This document shows, piece after piece, positions 58,429-64,000 of a stretch of DNA of 64,000 bases. The notes beneath the pieces are model-generated. The model had not been told where the DNA came from and searched no databases. It saw only the letters and a list, made by a program, of their open reading frames with translations. The translations under genes and the position numbers were made by a program. The DNA comes from Synechococcus sp. Cruz-7E5 (GTDB taxonomy: Bacteria; Cyanobacteriota; Cyanobacteriia; PCC-6307; Cyanobiaceae): NCBI RefSeq assembly GCF_024345995.1, contig NZ_JAGQCE010000006.1:99308-163307 (forward strand). The letters are read 5' to 3'. The stretch's first letter is position 1; the number at the start of each line of letters is the position of its first letter.

Positions 58429-59904
58429 GTGCCGATCTCGATTTCGCTTCGTCTGTGGGGCTGGCCTGTCGCTGTGGTGAGCAGCTTGATGGCCAGCAGC
58501 ATGGTGATGACGGCCCCCGCGATGGCTGGCACGGTCAGTGGCACTGCCACCTTCCGCGAGCGGATCGCCCTGCCGCCCGATGCGGTGTTCGAGGTGGTGA
58601 TCGAGGATGTCGCGCGTGCCGATGCTCCCGCCACGGTGATCGGCCGCCAGCGGATCGAGTCAGCCGGCCAGCCCCCGTTCCGTTTCTCGATTCCGTATAA
58701 GGACAGCGACGTGACACCCCGCGGCCGCTATACGGTGCGGGCCACAGTGCGGCACCAGGGGCGGCTGCTGTTCACCACCGACACGATCACGCCGGTGCTC
58801 GATGGCAGGAACCAACCGGTGGAGCTGCTGCTGAAGAAGGTGGGCAGTGGCCCAGCGGCCCAGCAGACCTCCCCCCCGGCTCCCTTCGGTGCGCTGCCGG
58901 CCAGCTGGCAAGGGGACATCCCCGGTGCGGGCGGCGCAATCCGCTGGCATGTGGATCTGGCCGCCGATGGCACCTACCAGCTGCGGCAGACCTTTCTGAA
59001 CCGGCCCCAACCGAATGCATTCGATGACATCGGCCGCTGGCGCCTGGAGCCCGGCACCGGGCGGCTGGTGCTGCGGGGCGGCCGCGAGGCGCCCGTCTTT
59101 CTGCAGCCGCTCGATGCTGGTGCTGCGCTGCGCAAGCTCGACCTGGATGGTGCGCCGATCAGCTCCGCCCAGAACGATCGGCTGAAGCGGCTGCCCCAGG
59201 CAGCGCCGATCGACCCACGCCTGCAGCTCACAGGGATGTTCACCTACATGGCCGATGCGGCCAGCATCCGGCTCTGCGCCACCGGCCAGCGGCTGCCGGT
59301 GGCGATGGAAGGCGACTTCCTGGCCCTGCAGCGCGCCTATCTCCAGGCCCGTTCCGCCGACAAGCCCGGCCAGCCGCTGCTGGTGGGGCTGCAGGGGCTG
59401 ATCACCCAGCGGCCGTCGATGGAGGAGGGGCAGCCGCCACGCCGCACCCTGGTGGTGGAAAAATTCGGGACGATCACGCCCGCTCAGGGTTGCCCCAAGC
59501 CCGCCATGGATCAGAAGAGGTCGGGTCGCGGTCAACCCCGCCGGCAGCTTGTTGCTCCGTTGCGTGGGACCACCTGGCGGCTGCTGGCCCTCGCTGGGGA
59601 GACTGTCGTCCCCCAGCAGCCCCCCGGCCGGGCGATCCAGCTGCAACTGTCTGCCGAGAACCTGCGCCTGGCCGGTAGCGGTGGCTGCAACCGCTTGATG
59701 GGCGGGTTCAGCCTCGAGGGCGAAACGATCCGGTTCTCCCAGCTGGCCAGCACCCGGATGGCCTGCGGCCCGGAAGTGATGGCCATCGAGCGGCGCTACA
59801 CCGAAGCCCTGGCTCTGGTGCGCCGCTGGAGCATCGACAAGCGCAGCCTGATGCTCCAGGACGCCAGCGGCAAGACCCTGCTGCTGTTCCAGGCGGGCGA
59901 GTAG
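58429..59904 (+). CDS. YbaY / NlpE-like / META (HslJ) three-domain exported protein
   Basis: Encodes 491 residues from GTG 58429; an ATG at 58348 is in frame. A signal peptide is followed by a YbaY-type domain (GTVSGTATFRERIALPPDAV, FRFSIPYKDSDVTPRGRYTV), an NlpE-like copper-resistance/stress region (WQGDIPGAGGAIRWHVDLAA, TYQLRQTFLN, GMFTYMADAASIRLCATGQR) and a C-terminal META/HslJ domain (LRGTTWRLLALAGE, SGGCNRLMGGFSLEGETIRF, STRMACGPEVMAIERRYTEA). The three domains are usually separate or paired; all concern outer-membrane lipoprotein stress. It is the last ordinary gene before the integron remnant. Confidence 0.85.
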   Translation: MPISISLRLWGWPVAVVSSLMASSMVMTAPAMAGTVSGTATFRERIALPPDAVFEVVIEDVARADAPATVIGRQRIESAGQPPFRFSIPYKDSDVTPRGRYTVRATVRHQGRLLFTTDTITPVLDGRNQPVELLLKKVGSGPAAQQTSPPAPFGALPASWQGDIPGAGGAIRWHVDLAADGTYQLRQTFLNRPQPNAFDDIGRWRLEPGTGRLVLRGGREAPVFLQPLDAGAALRKLDLDGAPISSAQNDRLKRLPQAAPIDPRLQLTGMFTYMADAASIRLCATGQRLPVAMEGDFLALQRAYLQARSADKPGQPLLVGLQGLITQRPSMEEGQPPRRTLVVEKFGTITPAQGCPKPAMDQKRSGRGQPRRQLVAPLRGTTWRLLALAGETVVPQQPPGRAIQLQLSAENLRLAGSGGCNRLMGGFSLEGETIRFSQLASTRMACGPEVMAIERRYTEALALVRRWSIDKRSLMLQDASGKTLLLFQAGE

Positions 59905-59917
59905 CCAGATCCGGGCT

Positions 59918-60130
59918 GTGGATTCAACCTTTGGTTCGATCTTGGCCAGCTGCCACAGCTTCCGTCACTCTCTGAGCCATTACCTTCTGAAGCGAGTGAA
60001 GGGGAGTGACACGATCCAGGAGTTGTTGAAGCACAACGACATGAGGACCTCGTTGATGACCGGTGTTGATGACCCGTTTGTGTTGAATCGTGGTCCCTGT
60101 GGTGCGTGGAGACCAGTCGACCTTTTGTAA
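59918..60130 (+). pseudogene. intI: C-terminal remnant of an integron-type tyrosine recombinase
   Basis: The frame ends at TAA 60128-60130. The product contains ASCHSFRHSLSHYLLKR, then DTIQELLKHNDMRTSLM, a replaced segment TGVDDPF, and VLNRGPCGAWRPVDLL. In integron integrases this region reads close to CHSFRHSFATHLL, IQELLGHSDVRTTMIYTHVL, NRGxxGVRSPxD. The HxxR box and the later histidine survive, but the stretch carrying the nucleophilic tyrosine is altered, and everything upstream of the HxxR box is gone. It reads toward the cassettes, opposite to the classical integron layout. Confidence 0.78.
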
Positions 60131-60285
60131 CTGTTTGAACATCTGGTTATTGGACCCGCCCATCTTCCCCGCTGCCAGGAGCCGATCTCTGCAAAAGCCA
60201 TATGCTGGAAGAAGTTTCAGGAAAAAGCGCATGGGTTTGATGGCTTCTTATACGGCTGCAGATCTCCATCAATGGTGGATACCGG

Positions 60286-60353
60286 CCCCATCGAAATACT
60301 GTTATATCTATGGGGGTACAGGCGTAGATGAGTATTTCGACTTCCTGATGGGG
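60286..60353. repeat. inverted repeat around the first cassette boundary (candidate attI region)
   Basis: Perfect 10-bp arms TCGAAATACT (60291-60300) and AGTATTTCGA (60331-60340) flank a 30-base spacer that opens with the core GTTATAT (60301-60307). An outer pair ccccatc/gatgggg (60286-60292, 60347-60353) could extend the fold with a bulge. It does not share arms with the attC sites downstream, so it may be an attI-type or degenerate first site. Confidence 0.5.
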
Positions 60354-60459
60354 TATTTTAGGTGAGCCTCTTCTTCACTGGCTCCTGTGTTCGGTTTTCC
60401 GTCCCTTTCGCGCCACAATTCGAACGCGATACTCTCAGCACAAAAGTCTTCTGCTTGAA

Positions 60460-61271
60460 ATGACCAACGACTCCAAGGTGGAAGGGGCCATTAATGCTGT
60501 CTCTGGCCTGATAGACAAGGTCCCTATCTATGAAGATGCTATTCAGCTGTTGGCACAAGAAGCCGGAAGGGCGTTGGCAACTGTTGGCAAAACAGTTAAC
60601 GCAGCTTTAATGCCCCTTCGCGGACTTGTATGGGGCATGGAACAGATTGAAGCCTATGTTCAGGCTAAAGTTAGCAAGAAGCTAGAGAATGTGCCCCCTG
60701 AAGACATCGGGACTCCAGATCCTGCCGTTGCTGGTCCTGCAATCGAGTCGTTGAGATTCACTGGCCACAAGGAAGAGCTTGCAGAGCTATATGCAAATCT
60801 GCTTGCAACATCCATGGATAAGAAAACAGCTAAGACCGCCCACCCTGGCTTTGTCGAGATTATTAGAAGCATGAGCGGTGACGAGGCAAAGATCTTGTCA
60901 TTCCTGGCGATTGCCAAAGCGGCCCCGGTTGTGGATATCCGCCAGGATCTTGGGGGATCGAAAGGTGGGGTAACACTTCACTCATATGTAACAACAATAG
61001 GCCACGACTCGGGCTGTGATCATCGCGAACTAACTGGAGCCTATCTTAGAAATCTTGAAAGACTTGGACTCATAGACATTCCAAGGGGTAACCCTTAACA
61101 GCTGAAAATGCGTACGACCGCATCCTTAGCGATCCGGCTGTCAAGGCTATAGAAGAGGCTCTGGGTCAAGTTGATGGGCAAAGAGCTGATTTCGAGAAGT
61201 ATTACGTGGCCATTTCTGAGCTGGGATCTTTATTCAACGAAGCTTGTGTCAAAAGCAGGGACAAGATATAA
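60460..61271 (+). pseudogene. DUF4393/Abi-alpha-like cassette gene, frameshifted near its 3' end
   Basis: From ATG 60460 the frame runs 212 residues to TAA 61096-61098. The domain core ELAELYANLLATSMDKKTAK, then HPGFVEIIRSMSGDEAKIL, is characteristic of DUF4393, grouped with the abortive-infection Abi-alpha proteins. The -1 frame continues without a stop from 61095 (LTAENAYDRILSDPAVKAIE ... YYVAISELGSLFNEACVKS) to TAA 61269-61271, restoring a normal C-terminus. So one base is missing around 61092-61095, or translation shifts. The reconstructed stop overlaps the attC start, as cassette genes often do. Codon use is less GC-rich than host genes. Possible phage-defence role, by family only. Confidence 0.72.
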
Positions 61272-61354
61272 CAAGCCCCTCGAGTGGACAGGCCACCAGC
61301 GGTTAACTGCTCACGATTAAACTTGATGCCTGCCACTCAGGGGCAGCGTTCGAA
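61266..61354 (+). repeat. attC recombination site of cassette 1
   Basis: 89 bases between cores ATATAAC (61266-61272) and GTTCGAA (61348-61354). Left arm 61275-61293 reads GCCCCTCGAGTGGACAGGC; right arm 61328-61344 is its reverse complement except that C61281 and A61288 have no partner. Two extrahelical bases on one arm of an otherwise paired stem are the structural signature of attC, which is recombined as a folded single strand. Confidence 0.88.
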
Positions 61355-61509
61355 GGATCGGTAAGAGCGAGCAGAAATTTCCCGTGGAGGAGGCCGCTGC
61401 TGTTGGCATAAGTAGACCCTGCAGCCAATTCCGGGCAAAGCCCGCCAACGATGGCCATAATACCGTTTGGCGGCTGGTAGGATGATGGGCTAGTGGCGGG
61501 GTGTTTGCC

Positions 61510-61767
61510 ATGGCGGTGATCTCACTCAAGTTGAGCGAAGCCCTTGATGCGCAGCTCACAGAGCAGGCTCATCGTCGTCGGCTGAGCAAGTCTGAGTTGG
61601 TTCGACGAGCATTGACGGCGTTTCTCCAGTCCTCAGAGCAGGGTGTGGAAGGCTCAGCACCACAATCCGCAGCTGATCTGTTGGCCGATTTGGTTGGTTG
61701 TTGTGAAGATGGACCAGTAGATCTGTCATCCAATCCTGCTTACATGTCTGACTTCGGTACAAACTGA
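61510..61767 (+). CDS. ribbon-helix-helix antitoxin (VapB/CopG-like)
   Basis: Encodes 85 residues from ATG 61510; a GTG three codons upstream is possible. N-terminal ribbon-helix-helix DNA-binding fold: AVISLKLSEALDAQLTEQAH, RRRLSKSELVRRALTAFLQS. The C-terminal part (SAADLLADLVGCCEDGPVDL, SSNPAYMSDFG) would wrap the toxin. The stop is followed after 2 bases by the PIN toxin gene. The pair occupies a whole integron cassette with about 150 bases of leader (61355-61509) that should hold its own promoter; I could not identify a convincing -35/-10 there. Confidence 0.88.
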   Translation: MAVISLKLSEALDAQLTEQAHRRRLSKSELVRRALTAFLQSSEQGVEGSAPQSAADLLADLVGCCEDGPVDLSSNPAYMSDFGTN

Positions 61768-61769
61768 TT

Positions 61770-62177
61770 ATGGCGGTGCTACTGGATACAGGCCCTTGGG
61801 TTGCCCTGTTGAGTCGCAACGACACCCACCATAGATGGGCTGTTGAACAGTTTCGGTGTTTTCAGCCTCCAATGCTAAGCTGTGAGGCTGTCGTTGCGGA
61901 GACTTGCTTCCTGCTGAAGCGCTCCGGTTTTGATCCTTCCTTGGCGTTGCAGTTCATTGAGCGAGGGGTCGTTCAATTGCCTTTCGTGCTCCAGGAGCAG
62001 ATCGGCTCTGTTAGTTCACTCTTCAAGCGGTATGAGAATGTTCCTGCGTCTCTAGCTGATACTGCTTTGATTCGGCTGGCGGAGATGAACGACTCGCCAT
62101 TGCTTCTCACTACCGATAGCGACTTCCATATCTACCGCCGCCATGGAAGGCAAACGATTCCTTTGGTCAGCCCGTGA
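61770..62177 (+). CDS. PIN-domain toxin (VapC-like ribonuclease)
   Basis: Encodes 135 residues. PIN-domain acidic residues are in place: D6 in VLLDTGPWVALL, E44 in CEAVVAETCFLLKR, D96 in ASLADTALIRLAEM, and D116 in LLTTDSDFHIYRR. The enzyme would cleave RNA and be held inactive by the ribbon-helix-helix partner just upstream. It ends 61 bases before the cassette's attC. Unlike the genes in the neighbouring cassettes, both members of this pair are intact, as expected for an addictive module that stabilises an array. Confidence 0.9.
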   Translation: MAVLLDTGPWVALLSRNDTHHRWAVEQFRCFQPPMLSCEAVVAETCFLLKRSGFDPSLALQFIERGVVQLPFVLQEQIGSVSSLFKRYENVPASLADTALIRLAEMNDSPLLLTTDSDFHIYRRHGRQTIPLVSP

Positions 62178-62238
62178 TCGCTATGGATCCTGCAGCAGAT
62201 GCGAAGGTCTGCGGACGTTGCCTATGGAAAAGCAACAC

Positions 62239-62331
62239 TTCGAACACACCCCTCGAGTGGACAGGCCAAGACCAGCTCTTTGCTGAGACACCGCAGGGCT
62301 CCATGCCTGCCATTCAGGGACAGCGTTGGGC
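62239..62331 (+). repeat. attC recombination site of cassette 2
   Basis: 93 bases between cores TTCGAAC (62239-62245) and GTTGGGC (62325-62331; a full match to the GTTRRRY consensus). Left arm ACCCCTCGAGTGGACAGGC (62248-62266) shares 18 bases with the left arm of the first attC; the right arm GCCTGCCATTCAGGGA (62305-62320) pairs with it apart from the same two extrahelical bases and two wobble or mismatch positions. Confidence 0.88.
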
Positions 62332-62374
62332 GTCTAAACTCGCTATTCAACAATTCAACCGGAGGGAAGGGATC

Positions 62375-62794
62375 ATGCAATCCAACAGCAGCGTTGTCCT
62401 CCAGTTTATTGAGAAGGTTCTGAACCGAGGAGAAGTCGATGCTGCCGGGGAGTTCTTCTGGGAAGACATGGTCGAGCAAGTTCCGCTTCCTGGTCAAGGG
62501 CCGGGTGTGTAAGGGTTGAAGGATGCATTGCGTGGCTTGCTGGAGGCGTTTCCTGACATGCATTGGACGGTCCATGAACAGATAGCTGAGGGCGACAAGG
62601 TGGTGTCACGCTTTGAGTGGACAGGTACGCATCGTGGGTTATTTCTAGGCGTGCCAGCCACGGATCAAACTGTGACGGTCTGGGGCATGGTGATCGACCG
62701 CTTGGATGGCGGAAAAATTAAGGACACGCGCATCATCATGGACACACTTGGACTGATGATGCAGTTGGGCGTGGTTCCGCCGCCACAGGGATGA
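62375..62794 (+). pseudogene. SnoaL-like (ester cyclase family) gene with an internal stop
   Basis: From ATG 62375 with a GGAGGGAAGGG ribosome-binding site, 140 codons including one in-frame TAA at 62510-62512. Before it: SSVVLQFIEKVLNRGEVDAA, EFFWEDMVEQVPLPGQGPGV; after it, in the same frame: GLKDALRGLLEAFPDMHWTV, GDKVVSRFEWTGTHRGLFLG, VWGMVIDRLDGGKIKDTRII, MDTLGLMMQLGVVP. This is the SnoaL/NTF2-like pattern of small polyketide-cyclase relatives. A single nonsense change (for example from CAA or AAA) explains the break; restart at the TTG 62516 is unlikely to give a folded protein. Confidence 0.8.
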
Positions 62795-62803
62795 CTCCGA
62801 CTC

Positions 62804-62810
62804 CGCCCAA
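62804..62810 (+). repeat. 5' core of the third cassette's attC (rest not recognised)
   Basis: GCCCAAC, 10 bases after the SnoaL-like stop, is the exact reverse complement of the core GTTGGGC that opens this cassette at 62325. The following bases (CTCAGAAGTAAGGCG) are unlike the arms of the other two attC sites, and no matching right arm with a GTT core was found before the next gene, so the site is probably truncated or of another type. Confidence 0.5.
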
Positions 62811-62848
62811 CTCAGAAGTAAGGCGTCGATGATGCTGCTCCCGTTCCC

Positions 62849-63634
62849 ATGAATGACACCGCCCCAGACCCACTGCCCGTCGGGTTCCGCGATGTCGATG
62901 CGACCGCTCCCGACAAGATCATCCGCTGTCTCGACTGTCTCCAGTCGATGGCCGCTGGGCGGGCGTACAAGGCGCGCGCGCTCGACCTTCTGGGGCTCGA
63001 ACCGGGAGCCTCCGCCCTCGACGTGGCCTGCGGACTCGGCGACGATGTGGTGCGGATGAAGGCGCGAGGCGTACGGGCCGTGGGCGTCGACCGCAGTCGG
63101 ACGCTCATCGCTGCGGCGCAGTCGCGGCATGCTGGGAGCGGCTGCGAGTTCAACGTGGCCGACGCCGCGGTGCTCCCGTTCGCGGACGGCAGCTTCGGCG
63201 CGGTGCGGATCGACCGCTCCCTCCAGCACATCGCCGACCCGGGCCGGATCGTTCTGGAGATGGCCCGCGTCGCCCGCCGGGGCGCGGTGGTGCTCTGCGC
63301 CGAGCCGGACTGGGGCACGTTCCTGCTCGGCGGACGCCACACCGCGGTGACCGAACGGATCCAGCACGACTGGATTCGCTCGTTCCAGAATCCGTGGATC
63401 GGCCGCGAGCTGTCGAGCCTCATGGCCGCCGCCGGGGTGGGCGACATCCGCCAGGAAGGATTGTGGCTGCCCACCCACGGGTTCGCCGAGTCGGATCTGC
63501 TGTTCGAAATCGACGCCACCGCCAGGGATCTCGCAGCCGAACTCCCCGAGTCCCTCCCCTGGCTCGAGGCCTACCGCCGGGGTGAGGCCTATGCGGGCGT
63601 TCTGATGCTGATCTGCTGGGGCCGCAAGCACTGA
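62849..63634 (+). CDS. class I SAM-dependent methyltransferase
   Basis: Encodes 261 residues. N-terminal helix RCLDCLQSMAAGRAYKARAL, then Rossmann motif I ALDVACGLGDDVVRMKARGV, VGVDRSRTLIAAAQSR, VADAAVLPFADGSFGAVRID (UbiE-like), LQHIADPGRIVLEMARVARR, and AEPDWGTFLLGGRH. The rest is a cap (THGFAESDLLFEIDATARDL). It looks like small-molecule methyltransferases common in actinobacteria and other soil bacteria. The gene is strongly GC-rich, in contrast to the AT-richer cassettes just before it. Substrate unknown; whether it belongs to the cassette array is unclear. Confidence 0.85.
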   Translation: MNDTAPDPLPVGFRDVDATAPDKIIRCLDCLQSMAAGRAYKARALDLLGLEPGASALDVACGLGDDVVRMKARGVRAVGVDRSRTLIAAAQSRHAGSGCEFNVADAAVLPFADGSFGAVRIDRSLQHIADPGRIVLEMARVARRGAVVLCAEPDWGTFLLGGRHTAVTERIQHDWIRSFQNPWIGRELSSLMAAAGVGDIRQEGLWLPTHGFAESDLLFEIDATARDLAAELPESLPWLEAYRRGEAYAGVLMLICWGRKH

Positions 63635-64000
63635 CCGGATATGCAGGACACCCCCATTCACTTCTGCCGACGATGCTGACGCTGGCAAGAGCCGAGCGCC
63701 CCCGGCAACCCAATACCCAGCCCCATGGTTGTTCGGGTGCAGGGGATGCACAGAACGTGGGGCTCCTTTTCATCGGTGGGAAATGTGACCCGTGCCACGG
63801 ACTTAAGGGAACCTCGAAATATTGCGATTATCGAAGCAGCCTTGAGAACACACAGTCTCGTCCTCTGCACGTGCAGATTTGCCAGATAACTGACATCCAT
63901 AACTTCAAGGCGGGGCGATTATCCAGCTAACTGATGATCAGGCGGCCAGCGATAGCCTTGATGAGCAGTGCAGGTAACGCAGGAAGTTGTATGTCAGATT
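63635..64000. other. 3' edge without a recognised gene
   Basis: 366 bases to the window end. No protein-like frame was found on either strand. It contains a compound hairpin at 63719-63764 followed by CCTTTT, and near the edge two similar 12-base strings, CCAGATAACTGA and CCAGCTAACTGA (about 63882 and 63926). These could belong to further recombination sites continuing beyond the window, but no paired arms could be assigned. Confidence 0.5.
63719..63770 (+). terminator. possible terminator after the methyltransferase
   Basis: AGCCCCA (63719-63725) pairs with TGGGGCT (63758-63764); inside, gttc/gaac and gtgca/tgcac give a nested stem with small bulges. A CCTTTT tail follows. It lies about 85 bases after the methyltransferase stop. 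The bulged shape also resembles a folded recombination site, but cores are lacking. Confidence 0.4.

Larger units (their letters stand above)
59905..60459. other. intergenic stretch holding integrase remnant and cassette-array entry
   Basis: About 555 bases without an intact gene. It starts directly after the three-domain exported protein, contains the integron-integrase remnant (59918-60130), then about 170 bases with no recognised gene, the first cassette boundary (60301) inside an inverted repeat, and the leader of the DUF4393-like gene. A short frame from ATG 60231 (MGLMASYTAADLHQWWIPAP) reads through the boundary to 60365 but resembles nothing I know. Confidence 0.6.
59918..62810 (+). 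mobile_element. decayed integron: dead integrase remnant plus three-cassette array
   Basis: Combines an IntI-like remnant, a candidate attI crossover at 60301, and three cassettes, each with open reading frames on the plus strand: about 60302-61348 (DUF4393-like), 61349-62325 (toxin-antitoxin) and 62326 onward (SnoaL-like). Boundaries follow G|TT. The opening core of each cassette is matched by its own attC start: GTTATAT/ATATAAC, GTTCGAA/TTCGAAC, GTTGGGC/GCCCAAC. The DNA is visibly less GC-rich than the host flanks. The integrase lacks its catalytic tyrosine, so mobility would need an integrase in trans. Confidence 0.82.

Noticed and set aside
62811..63670. Pairing of CTCAGAAGTAAGGCG (after 62810) with a similar inverted string near 63650 as a split attC
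   Set aside because: The match depends on a 7-base block and two unmatched bases, the arms are about 840 bases apart, and no GTT core follows the right string.

Overview
The window is GC-rich, densely packed bacterial chromosome. The gene set points to a picocyanobacterium of the Synechococcus/Cyanobium group: a cyanobacterial PsbQ lipoprotein, a Tic20-family protein, a DUF3134 protein, a DUF1400 hydrolase, a group 2 sigma factor, and dnaN next to a PRC-barrel gene with thrC on the other side. No tRNA, rRNA or CRISPR array was recognised. The genus is an inference from gene content and order.

Layout. 1-3.1 kb: PRC-barrel gene (cut by the window edge), dnaN, a roughly 500-bp AT-richer gap with several DnaA-box-like nonamers (candidate oriC), then thrC. 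3.2-12.3 kb: two DUF1400 proteins, a UbiB-type kinase, recN and uvrA. 12.3-24 kb: housekeeping genes (LytR-CpsA-Psr protein, purT, mraY, argG, rpsF, Tic20, aroE, dnaK, pstS) with several small conserved proteins. 24-38 kb: FAD oxidoreductase, psbQ, purU, an O-antigen-ligase-like protein, a B12-type radical SAM protein, a lipoprotein, a decayed gap, ExoD, a ClC-type channel, acnB, DAHP synthase and a phytol/polyprenol kinase. 38-45.8 kb: sigma factor, ppk, an MFS transporter and a three-gene overlapping unit (two glycosyltransferases and a DUF547 lipoprotein). 45.8-51.6 kb: a minus-strand operon reading ECF sigma, anti-sigma, arsS, a TVP38-disulfide reductase fusion, arsM; this looks like a self-regulated arsenic methylation/arsenosugar module. 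52.6-57.1 kb: DM13 protein, moaC, moeA, moaE, moaD, a methyltransferase and cutA. 57.2-59.9 kb: an acyltransferase and a three-domain envelope protein.

59.9-62.8 kb is the most unusual part. Immediately after the last host gene lies the C-terminal remnant of an integron-type tyrosine recombinase. It is followed by an AT-richer array of three co-directional gene cassettes. Two are closed by clear attC sites: inverted arms with two extrahelical bases on one arm. The 7-bp core that opens each of the three cassettes is the exact reverse complement of the core that starts the same cassette's own attC, as cassette excision and insertion require. The cargo is a DUF4393/Abi-alpha-like gene (frameshifted), a ribbon-helix-helix/PIN toxin-antitoxin pair (intact) and a SnoaL-like gene with one nonsense codon. 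The array therefore looks like a sedentary, decaying integron whose integrase is dead. A GC-rich methyltransferase gene follows at the right edge.

Most of the window is ordinary housekeeping. Genes that plausibly work together are: purU (makes formate) with purT (uses formate); moaC/D/E with moeA (molybdopterin, but moaA is not here); arsM with arsS under an ECF sigma/anti-sigma pair; and the three-gene 42.8-45.8 kb envelope unit.
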